Below the pieces are notes generated by a model. That model saw only the letters and a list, made by a program, of their open reading frames with translations, was not told the origin of the DNA and did no database searches. From Streptomyces sp. CB02923 (lineage in GTDB: Bacteria; Actinomycetota; Actinomycetes; Streptomycetales; Streptomycetaceae), in NCBI RefSeq assembly GCF_001905005.1, contig NZ_LWKZ01000001.1, forward strand, positions 809,775 through 873,774: 64,000 bases of DNA. The letters run 5' to 3'. This document shows, in pieces, positions 17,691 to 29,177 of the stretch. Made by a program: the position numbers and the translations under genes. Positions within the stretch are counted from its first letter, which is position 1. Every line of letters begins with the position of its first letter.

Positions 17691-17872
17691 GACGACATCA
17701 GCCACGTAACAGTGGCCAGTCCGATGAGCATGGCGACTCCACAGGCACCACCGCCGTACTTGACAGCTGTGACAATCTTCCCCGCGCCCGCAAACTCGAG
17801 AATGCCTGCCACGAGCCCCACCACCACAGACGCCAGGACGACCACCATCAACAGCAGCGCTCTCTGCGACAT
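17687..17872 (-). CDS. Two-helix small membrane protein coupled to the second methylase
   Basis: The 61-residue protein is nearly all hydrophobic: one helix at about 5-27 (LLLMVVVLASVVVGLVAGIL) and one at about 41-59 (GVAMLIGLATVTWLM), joined by a short AGAGKIVTAVKYGG loop. A GGAG site lies seven or eight bases before the ATG. Its stop overlaps the GTG of the methylase gene (GTGA), so it is the first gene of this three-gene unit. I know of no standard type I subunit of this kind; a membrane effector or anchor is a guess. Confidence 0.72.
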   Translation of the reverse strand: MSQRALLLMVVVLASVVVGLVAGILEFAGAGKIVTAVKYGGGACGVAMLIGLATVTWLMSS

Positions 17873-18091
17873 GCCCTAACTCCCCAGACTGCTCTACCGT
17901 TCTGCGGACCGTTCCGCGGACTCGAAAGTAGCGGCCGGGCGCTCTCCGCGTCGCGCAGCACTGGAATTTGCTTTTGAGCAAGGGGAGCGGGCACGTCCGA
18001 TGCCGGTCTCAACACGGGGCATCCAACCGGGCAGAGAACCGCCGCGCCAAGCAAGCGCTGTGCCGGGGCAAGGAGCCAATACGGACGAGGG

Positions 18092-21000
18092 CTATGCGTC
18101 GGCGGCCGAGCCGTCCTGGGACCACCGGTCGGCGAAGTGCTCCATCTGACGGATCACCAGCTTGATCGCGTCCTCCGACTGCTCCGGCGGGTAGCCGTGG
18201 CGAGCCAGAAGGCGCTTGATGGTGGCCCGGAGCTTGGCGCGGACGGGTTCGCGGGCGATCCAGTCCTTCTTGAGATTTTTGCGGACCTGGACGACTAGGT
18301 CCCGGGCGATTCCAGAGAGGATCTCGTCGCCCATGAGGTCGCGAGCGCTGCCGAGGTCGGCGACCGCGTCGTAGAAGGCGAGTTCGTCATTACCCAGCGG
18401 CGGGGTGAACTTCTCGCCACGCCGGGCGTCCTCGGCGACTGTCCTGGCCAGTTCCACCAGCTGGGCGATGATCTCGGCGCTGGTGAGCTGCTGCCGCATG
18501 TAGCGGGCCATCAGATCCTGGAGGCGTTCCGAGAACGCGGTCTGGCGGACGATGTTGTGCCGGGTCTGCTCTCGCATCTTCTGCTCGACGAGGCGGCGCA
18601 GGGCTTCGGCGGCCAGGTGCGGGGTTTCGCTGTTCTGCAGGCGGCCGACGAGTGCGTCGTTGAGGTGGGTGAGGTCGGCCTTGTCCAGTCCGGCCTCGGA
18701 GAAGAGGTCGGTGACGCCGCCGGTCTCCACGACGGCTGAGGTGAGCTGCGAGAGGTAGAGGGCGACGTCGCGGGCGACGGGCAGGCCCTGGGCTTCGCGG
18801 TCCATGGCGTCGAGCTTCGCCATGTACGTACGGACCTCGACGAGGAACTGGATGTCGCGCTTCCAGCAGGGCTGGTCGGGGAAACGGGAACCGACGTCGG
18901 CGGAGGAGCCAGCGAGGGCGAAGAAGCGTTCCAGGCGATAGCCGTGCTCACGGAAACGGCGGCTGAGCGTCTGGTTCGGGTCGTCGAGCTGGTCGGGGTT
19001 GTTGCCCGGGGTGGCGGGGCTGCGCAGGTACTCGGCCGTGGTGTAGGCCGCTTTGATGAAGGACTTCGGGTCGGGACGGGAGAGGCGTTCGCGCCAGTTC
19101 CAGCCGAGGAGCATCCGGTCGAGGATGTCGTACTCGTTGCGGAGTTCGTCCAGGGCTCGGTCGATGTCCTGGCCGAGGGTCTGGTCCGCCTGATCGTCGG
19201 CGGAGTACTCGGCGATGGCCTTCTGGAGGTTCTCGGTGAGGGGGGCGTAGCCGACAAGGAGGCCGTCCTCCTTCTTGCGGAAGCGGCGGTTGACGCGGGC
19301 GAGGGCCTGCATCAGGCCGGCGCCGCGCAGCGGCCGGTCCAGGTACATGGTGTGGATGGACGGTGCGTCGAAGCCGGTCAGGAGCATGTTGTTGACGATG
19401 AGGAGCTGGAGTTCGTCCTCGGGGTCCTTGGCACGGTTGATGACGGCCTTGCGCTGAGAGTCGCGCAGGGCGTGGGCGCGCAGTTCCTTGGAGTCCTTGC
19501 GGGAGTCCGAGGAGTAGACGATCTTCATGGCGCCGGTGGTCGGGTCGTCCGTGTGCCAGTCGGGGCGCAGGATCTTCAGGGCGTCGTAGACGCGGACGCA
19601 GATCTCACGGGTGGCGCAGACGAGCATCGCCTTGCCAGGGGCTCCGCCGGGTGCGTCGTCGGCGTCCGCGACGAACGGCAGCATCGCCGCACGGCGCGCT
19701 TCCCAGTGTTCGACCAGGTCCTGGGTCAGGTCGCGTATCCGGGCGGGGGCGCCGTACATGGCGTTCATGGTGGCGACGGCCTGCTCGACGCGGGTGCGCT
19801 CGGTGTCGTCCAGGCCGTCGGTGATGCGGTCGGCCTCGGTGTCGATGGTGGTGGGGTCGACGTCGTGGTCGAGGACGAGCTGGACGACGCGGCTCTCGTG
19901 GTAGACCTTCACGGTCGCACCGTCGTCGGCGGCCCGCTTGAGGTCGTAGGTGTCGATGTAGTCGCCGAAGACCTCGCGGGTGTTGCGGTCGGCCTCGGAG
20001 ATCGGGGTGCCGGTGAAGGCGAGGAGCGTGGCGTGCGGGAGCGCGTCGCGCAGGTGGCGGGCGTAGCCGTCGAGGTGGTCGTAGTGGCTGCGGTGGGCCT
20101 CGTCGACCACGACGACGATGTTGCGCCGCTCGGAGAGGAGCGGGTGGTCGGTCCCGGATTCCTTCTCCTGCTTGGTGCGGCCGAACTTCTGCAGGGTGGT
20201 GAAGAGGATGCCGCCAGTGCGCTTGGCTGCGAGCTCTTCGCGGAGTTCGGAGCGGTTGAGGAACTGGTGGGGCTGTTCCGGGAGGACCTCGCTCTCCTTG
20301 AACGTGTCGAAGAGCTGGTCGTCGAGGTCGGTGCGGTCGGTGACGACCACCACGGTGGGGTTGTGCAGGGCGGGGTCGCGCATCACGAGGTTGGTGGTCA
20401 GCACCATCTCCTCGGACTTGCCCGAGCCCTGGGTGTGCCAGACCACGCCGGCCTTGCCGTCGGTCGCGGCGGCCCGGCGCACGGCGTCCGCGGCGCGGGC
20501 GACCGCGAAGTACTGGTGGGGCTTCGCGATGCGCTTCATGCGCTTGGCGGGCACGAAGTTGATGAAGGACCGGACGAGGGCGAGGAAGCGGGGCTGGGTG
20601 AACAGGCCGTGCAGGGCGAGGTCCTGGCCGGTCAGGATGTCGTCACCGTCCGCGCCCGCGATGGCGCTGAAGTCACCCGGGGCGTCCACGCGGGCACCGA
20701 ACTCGTCGGTGTTCCACGGGGCGAAGTGCTCGTACGGGGTGAAGGGGGTGCCGTACTTCGCGGTTATCCCGTCGGAGAGCAGCACGACCGCGTTATAGCG
20801 GAAGGCGGTCGGGAACTCCTCGACGTAGTGCTGGATCTGGGTGTGTGCGGCGGCAAGGGTGGCGTTCGGATCGCCAGCCCGCTTGAGCTCGATGACGGCG
20901 AGCGGGAGGCCATTGACGTACAGGACGAGGTCGAAGCGGCGGTTCTTCTCACCGCTAATCACGGTCACCTGGCGGACGGCGCGGTACGTGTTCGCGTCCT

Positions 21001-21412
21001 CGTTCTCCAGGTCGACGATCCGGACGGTCGGTGTGTGCTCGGCACCGAGCGCGTCGGTGTACGTGACGGAGTGGACGCCGTCGGTCAGGTAGCCGTGCGC
21101 GGTCCGGTTCTCCTCGTACGTGTCCTGCGAGGTGGGGGTCGCGGCGGTCGCGAGGGCCTCGCGGACGGCCTCCGGGGGGAGGTCGGGGTTGAGCCTCTCG
21201 ATGGCCTCGCGGAGATCGGAGTAGAGGACCAGGTCGTCCCAGGAACGGCGGTGACCGGAACCGGGGGCGAGCTCGTTGCCCTCGGCCTTGGGCCAGTCGA
21301 GTTCCACGAGCTCTTCGAGGGCGAGGAGCTCCCAGTCAATTTCGAAGGGGCGGAAGTTGTCGGGGGTGGGGGTGTCGGGGGTGTCGCTGCCGCTGTTGCC
21401 GTGTGTGGTCAT
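18092..21412 (-). CDS. hsdR: Type I restriction endonuclease, motor subunit HsdR
   Basis: The 1106-residue protein is a complete HsdR. The N-terminal nuclease has a PD-(D/E)xK core with Asp161 (RRFDLVLYVNG) and Glu175-x-Lys177 (AVIELKRAG). Helicase motifs follow: Walker A TQGSGKS at 327-333, DEAH at 437-440 and TGTPI soon after. A second helicase lobe has LLTGFDAPSIHTMYLDRPL and LMQALARVNRR, and a helical C-terminus contacts the core complex. Its ATG overlaps the stop of hsdS by four bases. It is the last gene of the operon and could also serve the downstream methylase/specificity pair. Confidence 0.95.
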   Translation of the reverse strand: MTTHGNSGSDTPDTPTPDNFRPFEIDWELLALEELVELDWPKAEGNELAPGSGHRRSWDDLVLYSDLREAIERLNPDLPPEAVREALATAATPTSQDTYEENRTAHGYLTDGVHSVTYTDALGAEHTPTVRIVDLENEDANTYRAVRQVTVISGEKNRRFDLVLYVNGLPLAVIELKRAGDPNATLAAAHTQIQHYVEEFPTAFRYNAVVLLSDGITAKYGTPFTPYEHFAPWNTDEFGARVDAPGDFSAIAGADGDDILTGQDLALHGLFTQPRFLALVRSFINFVPAKRMKRIAKPHQYFAVARAADAVRRAAATDGKAGVVWHTQGSGKSEEMVLTTNLVMRDPALHNPTVVVVTDRTDLDDQLFDTFKESEVLPEQPHQFLNRSELREELAAKRTGGILFTTLQKFGRTKQEKESGTDHPLLSERRNIVVVVDEAHRSHYDHLDGYARHLRDALPHATLLAFTGTPISEADRNTREVFGDYIDTYDLKRAADDGATVKVYHESRVVQLVLDHDVDPTTIDTEADRITDGLDDTERTRVEQAVATMNAMYGAPARIRDLTQDLVEHWEARRAAMLPFVADADDAPGGAPGKAMLVCATREICVRVYDALKILRPDWHTDDPTTGAMKIVYSSDSRKDSKELRAHALRDSQRKAVINRAKDPEDELQLLIVNNMLLTGFDAPSIHTMYLDRPLRGAGLMQALARVNRRFRKKEDGLLVGYAPLTENLQKAIAEYSADDQADQTLGQDIDRALDELRNEYDILDRMLLGWNWRERLSRPDPKSFIKAAYTTAEYLRSPATPGNNPDQLDDPNQTLSRRFREHGYRLERFFALAGSSADVGSRFPDQPCWKRDIQFLVEVRTYMAKLDAMDREAQGLPVARDVALYLSQLTSAVVETGGVTDLFSEAGLDKADLTHLNDALVGRLQNSETPHLAAEALRRLVEQKMREQTRHNIVRQTAFSERLQDLMARYMRQQLTSAEIIAQLVELARTVAEDARRGEKFTPPLGNDELAFYDAVADLGSARDLMGDEILSGIARDLVVQVRKNLKKDWIAREPVRAKLRATIKRLLARHGYPPEQSEDAIKLVIRQMEHFADRWSQDGSAADA

Positions 21413-22607
21413 ACGTGGTCCTCGACAATCTTCTCGGCGTCCTTGACGCGGAGGCGGCCGGACATGAGTTGGGGGAGGAGGGTGTCGCGGAGGGTGGCGA
21501 GGGCAATGGACTCGATCAGCGCTTGGTCGGCACGGTCTTCAAGTGAGTCAAGCTTGACTCGGAGTTCGCGCTGCCGCGAAGGGCTGGGCAAGGTGATTTC
21601 TAGCCCCCCTACCTGGGCCCGTCGGAGTTCCGTCTGGCCCGTACTACCTTCGCCCATAGCCTCGATATCCGGCTGAGCTCTCAACATTGCGAACCCTGCA
21701 CAGACGGGATCGACCTGCTGAGCGTCGAATCGCACGATGGTTACATGCGAGTCCACCGTCGCTTCGCTATCGGAAGTCCAGCGAGCCACCCTCCCGAGCG
21801 TTCCGACTCCGGTCGAGTTCACCAGCACATCATTTCGGTGCAGCACCTTCGGGGCTTTAACCTTCTCACTCAGAGTCCTACGAGCCGGAGACAGGTTCAC
21901 TCGCCCATCGCGAATACACTTCTGATTCAGGACGATAAGTTCATCAGGGGCGTCCGAGTACTTCGGAGCGACGCCGCGCGTCAAGGCATTCGCTACCGAA
22001 TTAACCTCAACATCTACCGCTCCATCACCCTGGGCACCCTGAGCGAAAAGAGCCATTCCCAAGGCGCGTGCGGTGGCCGCGATGCGCTCATTGACGGAGA
22101 TCTTGTCGTCCAGCGCCCCGAGCACGGCACCGATTCGTCGCTGGGTGAAAGCGTCGGGAACCTCAGGGAGCTTCAGTTCGCGAACTTGAGCCACTCGCAG
22201 ATGCGCAACCGTCGAACCAGAGGCCTGACCATGAAGGAGATCTTGGACTACAGGACTCAGCAGGAGGTAGTGAAGGAAGCGTGAGTCCGATCGCACCGCA
22301 CTGGGCCGCAGCAACATAGTCCGCTGCCCTAGACAGATATCCATCCCGGCCTCAACACGGCCAACCCGTCCGACTGGAGCTTCGCGGGTAAGTACAACAT
22401 CCCCTTCTCTAGGGATCGCTCGGGAGGTCCAAGTATTGAATGTTTCTTGGTCTACCGGCTTAGCCTCAGCAATTCGAATTCGCCCATCGATGATATTGGG
22501 CGTTCCAATAGCGAATCCTGCCACCAACGTGCCTGGCCGGGCCTCTGGAGGCGTGCGGTTCTTGCAGTCGACGATGAGCTCGCATAGATCCTCCAGCAAC
22601 AGGTGAC

Positions 22608-22611
<4 letters not shown>
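21409..22611 (-). CDS. hsdS: Type I restriction-modification specificity subunit HsdS
   Basis: The 400-residue protein directs methylation and cleavage. Two target-recognition domains are visible: the first from [15 protein letters not shown] to [17 protein letters not shown], with its spacer [20 protein letters not shown]; the second from [13 protein letters not shown] to [19 protein letters not shown], with its spacer [19 protein letters not shown] and the ending [12 protein letters not shown]. The gene overlaps hsdM upstream and hsdR downstream by ATGA junctions. Codon usage is less G+C-rich in the second recognition domain than in the flanking genes, as expected for exchanged recognition modules. 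Confidence 0.95.
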
Positions 22612-24239
<1,628 letters not shown>

Positions 24240-24256
24240 GGGCGCTCAGGTCTCCT

Positions 24257-26422
24257 TCAAGAGTCGGACGGGGGTCGGACTAGAGGGGGTTCGGTGAGGG
24301 TCAGCGTGCCGTCGACGAGGCCGGCGGCGGTCAGGGAGGTCAGGTCGTCGAGGGCCGCCGCGTGCTGGCGCAGCAGGGCCGTGCGGCGGGCGATGTCGGC
24401 CAGGAGGGCGTCGTAACGCTCGGCCTCGTCGCCGGGGAGGTCGGGGATGAGGAGATCCTCTATGCGGCGGGCGGAGCGGACCGCGCCGTTCACCCGCCGG
24501 TGTTCGGTGGCCGCCGACCGCAGGAGCGCTGCCAGGACGCGGGGCCGTACGGGATGCTCGGCGTCGGACCGTGCGCGCAGGACGCGGGCGGGGAAGGCGA
24601 CCACCGACAGGCCCTCGTCGTCGACGTACGCGCCGAAACTCGGGGTGGCGGTGACGACGATGTCACCAGGTTCGGTGAAGTAGGCGTGCTCGTAGGCGTT
24701 GAGGAGTACGGCGCGGTCGATGCGGTGGCTGTCGACCGGCGCGCTGCCGGTGATCTCGGCCGGGGTGAGGACGGTGTAGTGGCCTGCGCCGCCGGTGAGG
24801 AGGTGTTCGCCGGCGATGCGGTGGCCGGGCAGTCGGCGCAGGCGGCGATCCTTGAGCAGGCGAGCCACGGTGGTACGGCTGGCCGGTCGGTCGTCGGGGC
24901 GCAGGACGGCGTTGCTGCGGATCGTGGGCGCGTGGTCAAGGGCGCTACGGGTGGCATCGATCAGCTGCTGGAGTCGGAGTTCGGTCTCGGAGATTCGGGC
25001 CGGGCGTTCGACGACGGCGCGGGTGTAACGGTCGGCGTGCGGGCGGTGCTGCGGGGTGAACGCGGCACCGGGTGCGCCGGTCAGCGCGGTGGCCCGGACG
25101 ACGGCAGCATTGCGCGGTTCGTGACGGCTGTCTGCCCGCCAACCGGCATCGCGGAAGATGTCGATGTCCTCGGCCAGCGCGTCCAGGGCCTGCGGGGTGA
25201 GGCTGCGTGAGGAGAGGTCGGCGAGGAGGACCTGGCCGGTGCGCTTGTCTTCAGGGGTGCGGTGCAGGATCCAGATCGCGGTGCGGTGGGCCGGGCGGAA
25301 AGGAAGTACGCCTTCGGGGAGGCCGATCGCGACCTTGAGGAGGTGCTGTTCCAGGAAATCCCGGCGGAGGCGGTCCGCTTCCCCGCGTGCGGGCAGGGGC
25401 CGGACGAGCGCGTCGGCAGGGCCCAGGACGACGGCCGTGCGGTCCTCGGCGAGGAGGTCGGTGAGGTCTTGCAGGCTCTGCAGGACGGCGAGCGGGCTGC
25501 GGGTCTCGGCCGCCTCGTAGGGGAGGCAGCAGGCGATGACGTGCGGGTTTCCCCAGTCGTCCGTGTCCAGTTCCTCGCCGTCCGCAAGGTCCATCTCGAA
25601 TTCCTGGACGCCCTGCGCCATCAGGCGGCGGCGGGCGAGCCGGGCCAGGTCCGGCATCGGGTCCGCGGAGAGGAAGAAGGGTGAATCCTCGGCGTCGGCC
25701 ACGGAATCGCGCAGGGCGACCAGCAGATCGCCGCTCCGGGGATGCAGGACGGCGGCCGTTGCTCCTTCCTCGCGCTCGTTCAGTCGCGCGAGGCCGGTCA
25801 GGCGGGCCATCGTCCGGCCCACCAGCGGAATCGGTTCCTCAGCGGCGAGGTCGTCGCAGCCCAGGCGGCGGCGTGCGTCCATGACCCGTTCAAGCGCTTC
25901 GGCCGGGGTGTAGGCGGCCTCGGTGAGCTGGTCGGCGAGCACGGCGAGCAGAGGACCCTGCCGTTCGGCGTCCGGCAGTTCGCTCAGCTCTCTTCGGAGG
26001 AAGGTGTCGTCGAAGTCGGTCTCGGCGGCACGCTCCAGGATCGCCTGCCAGGGCAGGTCGGAGAGCGGTTCGTCGAGGAGCTGACGCAGGCAGAGTAGCG
26101 CGGTCACCGTGTCGACCAGCGTGCGAGCGGGGATCACGCGCCGCCAGGCAGACAGGGTGTGCAGCACAAGTTCCGCCCGGATCTGGTCGGCGTCGGCATT
26201 GCCGCGGCCGGTGGACAGAAGCCATTCGGCGACTTCCCCGCCATCGAAAAGCGGACTGGCCCCCTCGTACGCGACGGGCTCAGGGAAATCCGCGTGTCGG
26301 CGGGCCCAGGTGGTGACGACGGGACGTTGGACCTGCGCCAAGGCCCCAATTTCGGCGTAACTGATCCGCCAGGAGATCTCCTCGGGCAGGATGGGAGCGG
26401 TTGTTTCACGTGCGCTAGCCAT
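24257..26422 (-). CDS. HTH + inactive N6-methylase-like + specificity-like fusion protein
   Basis: The 721-residue protein opens the restriction operon. Residues 15-72 form a helix-turn-helix region (ISYAEIGALAQVQRPVVTTW followed by RRHADFPEP). A methylase-like core follows, but the SAM motif reads LHPRSGDLL (226-234) where active enzymes have DPACGSGxLL, and the catalytic NPPY/F site reads CLPY (299-302). The downstream HsdM pattern LLKVAIGLPEGVLPFRPAHR is kept. Residues about 520-710 look like one HsdS half (EPGDIVVTATPSFGAY, RIEDLLIPDLP). It is therefore probably a catalytically dead DNA-binding relative of M-S fusions, perhaps a regulator or modulator of the adjacent HsdMSR complex. The ATG at 26422 has GGGAG upstream. 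Confidence 0.78.
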   Translation of the reverse strand: MASARETTAPILPEEISWRISYAEIGALAQVQRPVVTTWARRHADFPEPVAYEGASPLFDGGEVAEWLLSTGRGNADADQIRAELVLHTLSAWRRVIPARTLVDTVTALLCLRQLLDEPLSDLPWQAILERAAETDFDDTFLRRELSELPDAERQGPLLAVLADQLTEAAYTPAEALERVMDARRRLGCDDLAAEEPIPLVGRTMARLTGLARLNEREEGATAAVLHPRSGDLLVALRDSVADAEDSPFFLSADPMPDLARLARRRLMAQGVQEFEMDLADGEELDTDDWGNPHVIACCLPYEAAETRSPLAVLQSLQDLTDLLAEDRTAVVLGPADALVRPLPARGEADRLRRDFLEQHLLKVAIGLPEGVLPFRPAHRTAIWILHRTPEDKRTGQVLLADLSSRSLTPQALDALAEDIDIFRDAGWRADSRHEPRNAAVVRATALTGAPGAAFTPQHRPHADRYTRAVVERPARISETELRLQQLIDATRSALDHAPTIRSNAVLRPDDRPASRTTVARLLKDRRLRRLPGHRIAGEHLLTGGAGHYTVLTPAEITGSAPVDSHRIDRAVLLNAYEHAYFTEPGDIVVTATPSFGAYVDDEGLSVVAFPARVLRARSDAEHPVRPRVLAALLRSAATEHRRVNGAVRSARRIEDLLIPDLPGDEAERYDALLADIARRTALLRQHAAALDDLTSLTAAGLVDGTLTLTEPPLVRPPSDS

Positions 26423-26773
26423 GCTGGTTCCGCTCCCTTCGTGACGACTGCCGCGCCCTCGGTCAAGGGCGCTTCTCCCAGTGCACCTCACACGCTACAG
26501 GCGGTCGGGTCTCGCGCTCCTCTTGCGGCTGATAACGAGGGTTATCAGGTTCTCGAATCATTCCCTTACCTGCTTTCTGGCACTTTGGTCACCGTCACCC
26601 CGGCACCACCCGCCAGGACGCCAGCCCCATACGAGTCCGACCGCACCGGCGTCCTCATCGCCGCACCTCTGCTCCCTTGCCGGGCACTCACCCCTGTCCG
26701 CCTCGACATCACCCGTCCCGTAAGGCCGCTCGTGTTACCGAACCGCACCGCAACCTCGCCCCAGGAGACCTCT
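26423..26773. other. Divergent promoter region between restriction operon and DUF6119 gene
   Basis: These 351 bases separate two divergent starts and contain no gene. They are A+T-richer near 26,515-26,590, where a perfect palindrome lies (26,529-26,548). Both promoters are expected here. Confidence 0.6.
26529..26548. promoter_or_regulatory. Perfect 8+8 palindrome, candidate operator of the defence operons
   Basis: CTGATAAC and GTTATCAG are perfect inverted arms around GAGG. The site is about 107 bases from the start of the fusion gene and 226 from the DUF6119 start. The fusion protein has an N-terminal helix-turn-helix and is a candidate binder. The binding itself is inferred. Confidence 0.6.
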
Positions 26774-28522
26774 GTGTCCAGCACCGCGTCGAAGCGCACC
26801 CTGTACCGCCTGACCCGCGTCGGGGCGACCCCTGAGTCGATGCTCGAAGCCCTCGGCGTCGGCGCCCTCGACACCCTGGACGCGGTCGTGCGCAACGTCA
26901 GCGATCACATGGGAGTTCCCGCCCTCGCGGTGTCCTTCGCCGTAGCGAAGGAGGAAGCCGCCTGGGGCAAGGATGTCCTCCGGCTCGCCGCCGAATCGGA
27001 CCTGCTGCAGAGCGAGCAGCGCACCGGCGCACTGCTCGTGCTCGCCGTCGACGACGTGGTGTACGCGATCGGCTTCGACCAGGGCTACCGGCTTCTCCCC
27101 GCCCAGCTCAAGGACGCGCACTTCGGTCTGTCCTTCGGTATCCGCGCCATCAACCCGCGTCAGGTGCGGGACTTCACCGCCAGCGTCCTCGGCCAGGCGC
27201 GCATCGACAGTTCCCTGATCCATGCCGGCGCCTCCGTACCGGCACTCGGACTCCGGGACCACGGGCGGATCATCCGCCACCTCGGCGGCTACCTCGACGA
27301 AGTCGACCTCACCGCAGGGAGCGGCACCAGGAACGGGGCCATGACCGCGGAGGGCGGCATCGGTCTCCGTATCAAACTCGGCACCACCCCCGCCACACTG
27401 ATCAAGGACATCCGCGCCATCGCCGCGATCTGCGAGCACGTCGTTCCTCACCCCGACCTGGCCTTCGTCGAGCACATCACCGCGGTCAAGGACCCTTCCC
27501 TCATCGACGCGCTCGACGCGGAACTGGACGCCACGCTCGGCCGTCCCGCAGACGGCCGGATCATCGCCGCCGTCCCCTTCTCCCAGAGCACCGACCTGCC
27601 CCGGTCCACCGCCTGCACCATCAAGATCGGGTCATGCCCGCCCCACCTCCGGGACGAGTTCAGTCTCGACTACGTCCTGGAGCGAGCCCGTGTGATCCAG
27701 GCAGGCGCCCGCGTCACGGCGCTCCGGCAGGGCACCGTCGAACTGTTTCGTGACACGCTCTCCGCACGGACCGCGCTCGCCCCGCGCACCGCCTCCCTGG
27801 AAGCCCTGTCCAAGGAAACCGCCATGAAGTGGATCGAGGCCACCTTCTCCCTCAGCTCCCGCACGTTCTGTCTGCTCGACGGTGAGTGGTACGAGCTCGG
27901 GGCGGGCTACCTGCGCAACGTCAACGAGACCCTGGCTCCCCTGTTCCCCGACGCGCCCTCCGTCGATCTCCCCCGCTGGCCGCTCGCCGAGAAGCTCAAC
28001 AGGAAGGGTATGCGCGTGATGCGTCCCGTAGACGAAGGCGACTACAACAAGCTGGCCGCCCAGGCCCGTCGCGGCTGGGTCTGCCTGGACAAGAAGAATG
28101 TCCACAACCCCTTTCGGGCAAGCAACTCCGTCGAGATCTGCGACCTGTTCACCGAGGACGACGCTCTTGTCCTCGTGAAGCCCGCGCACTCCTCGAGCCC
28201 GCTGAGTCACCTGTTCAGCCAGGCACGCGTCTCCGTTGAGCTCCTCTTCGAGAACGCGGCCGTACGCGCGGAGTTCGCCCGGTCCGTACAGGTCAACAGC
28301 GATCCGGCCCGCAGCATCCCCGAGGACTTCACTCCGCGCCGCGTCGTCTTCGCGATCCTTCTGAAGGACGGAGCCAAGCTCACGCCGGACTCCCTCTTCC
28401 CGTTCTCCGCCATCACCCTGGCCCAGACCGCGAAGGCCCTCGCTGCTCGCGGCGTGACCGTCGAAGTCATCGGCGTCGAAAGTGAGTCGGCCCCGTCCGC
28501 CATGCTCGACGAGGCTGCATAG
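26774..28522 (+). CDS. DUF6119 / TIGR04141 sporadically distributed protein
   Basis: The 582-residue protein matches, from memory, the TIGR04141 (DUF6119) family. It shows KRTLYRLTRVG at the N-terminus, then LLVLAVDDVVYAIGFDQGYR followed by LLPAQLKDAHFGLSFGIRAI, and RQVRDFTASVLGQARIDSSL. Later come GGIGLRIKLGTTPATLIKDI, and GEWYELGAGYLRNVN in the C-terminal half. The family is patchily distributed and tends to lie near defence genes; its biochemical role is unknown to me. The GTG start follows AGGAG by six bases. It is divergent from the restriction operon across a shared palindrome. Confidence 0.78.
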   Translation: MSSTASKRTLYRLTRVGATPESMLEALGVGALDTLDAVVRNVSDHMGVPALAVSFAVAKEEAAWGKDVLRLAAESDLLQSEQRTGALLVLAVDDVVYAIGFDQGYRLLPAQLKDAHFGLSFGIRAINPRQVRDFTASVLGQARIDSSLIHAGASVPALGLRDHGRIIRHLGGYLDEVDLTAGSGTRNGAMTAEGGIGLRIKLGTTPATLIKDIRAIAAICEHVVPHPDLAFVEHITAVKDPSLIDALDAELDATLGRPADGRIIAAVPFSQSTDLPRSTACTIKIGSCPPHLRDEFSLDYVLERARVIQAGARVTALRQGTVELFRDTLSARTALAPRTASLEALSKETAMKWIEATFSLSSRTFCLLDGEWYELGAGYLRNVNETLAPLFPDAPSVDLPRWPLAEKLNRKGMRVMRPVDEGDYNKLAAQARRGWVCLDKKNVHNPFRASNSVEICDLFTEDDALVLVKPAHSSSPLSHLFSQARVSVELLFENAAVRAEFARSVQVNSDPARSIPEDFTPRRVVFAILLKDGAKLTPDSLFPFSAITLAQTAKALAARGVTVEVIGVESESAPSAMLDEAA

Positions 28523-29177
28523 CCGCCCGGGCCCGCTCACCACGTGCAGCGTTCCCGAAGCCTGGCCGAATCCGCTTTCCCTTGAGCGCACCCCTACCTG
28601 CGAGCGGCCGACGCTCCCACCGGCACCACCCGCGCCCGCACCTCCACCCACACCGTCGCACAAACTCGCAGGTCAGCCCGCAACCTGTTCGTCTCCAACA
28701 CGGGAGCATCGAGCGTGGTCAAGTACCTGTCCGCCCGCAAGCCCGGATACGAGCGGGAGGTCGTACCGGCCAACGTCAACACCGTCGGCTAACACGCGGC
28801 CAGATCCGCGAGGCGTTCAAGATCTACCTCGGCAAGACGGCTCCGTCCACGGTGATCTGATTCAGACGCGCACCGCGGCGACCGTCGACAACGTCCACGT
28901 ACGCCCGATCTCAGGCTCAGCTGCGTGCACCACGATGTCGGCCCACTGCCCTTCCCGGACGTCCACCCGGCACCCCAAGCCAGTTCAGCCAGATCCCTAT
29001 GAACGACTCTGAACCCAAGCCGTTTCGCATCAATACCAGGAATAACTACTCTCGCCGTAAACACGCCCTCTATATCTCTCACCCGAACGAGGAGTCCTTT
29101 CAACAGCCCAGAATTCCCGCAAGGGCAGCGGGCATCGTCTCCGAGGGCAGGGCACCCAGGGAACGGCGGGAGGCTAT
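28523..29177. other. Decayed region without intact genes
   Basis: No intact gene is visible in these 655 bases. Short pieces read as if once coding: LFVSNTGASSVVKYLSARK ending in a stop at about 28,791, and GQIREAFKIYLGKTAPSTVI ending at 28,860. They do not join into a frame. I cannot name their source. The end of the region is A+T-richer and should hold the promoter of the next gene. Confidence 0.45.

Noticed and set aside
18944..21676. 910-residue plus-strand frame
   Set aside because: Antisense of hsdR with Val/Gly-rich shadow composition and no ribosome site.
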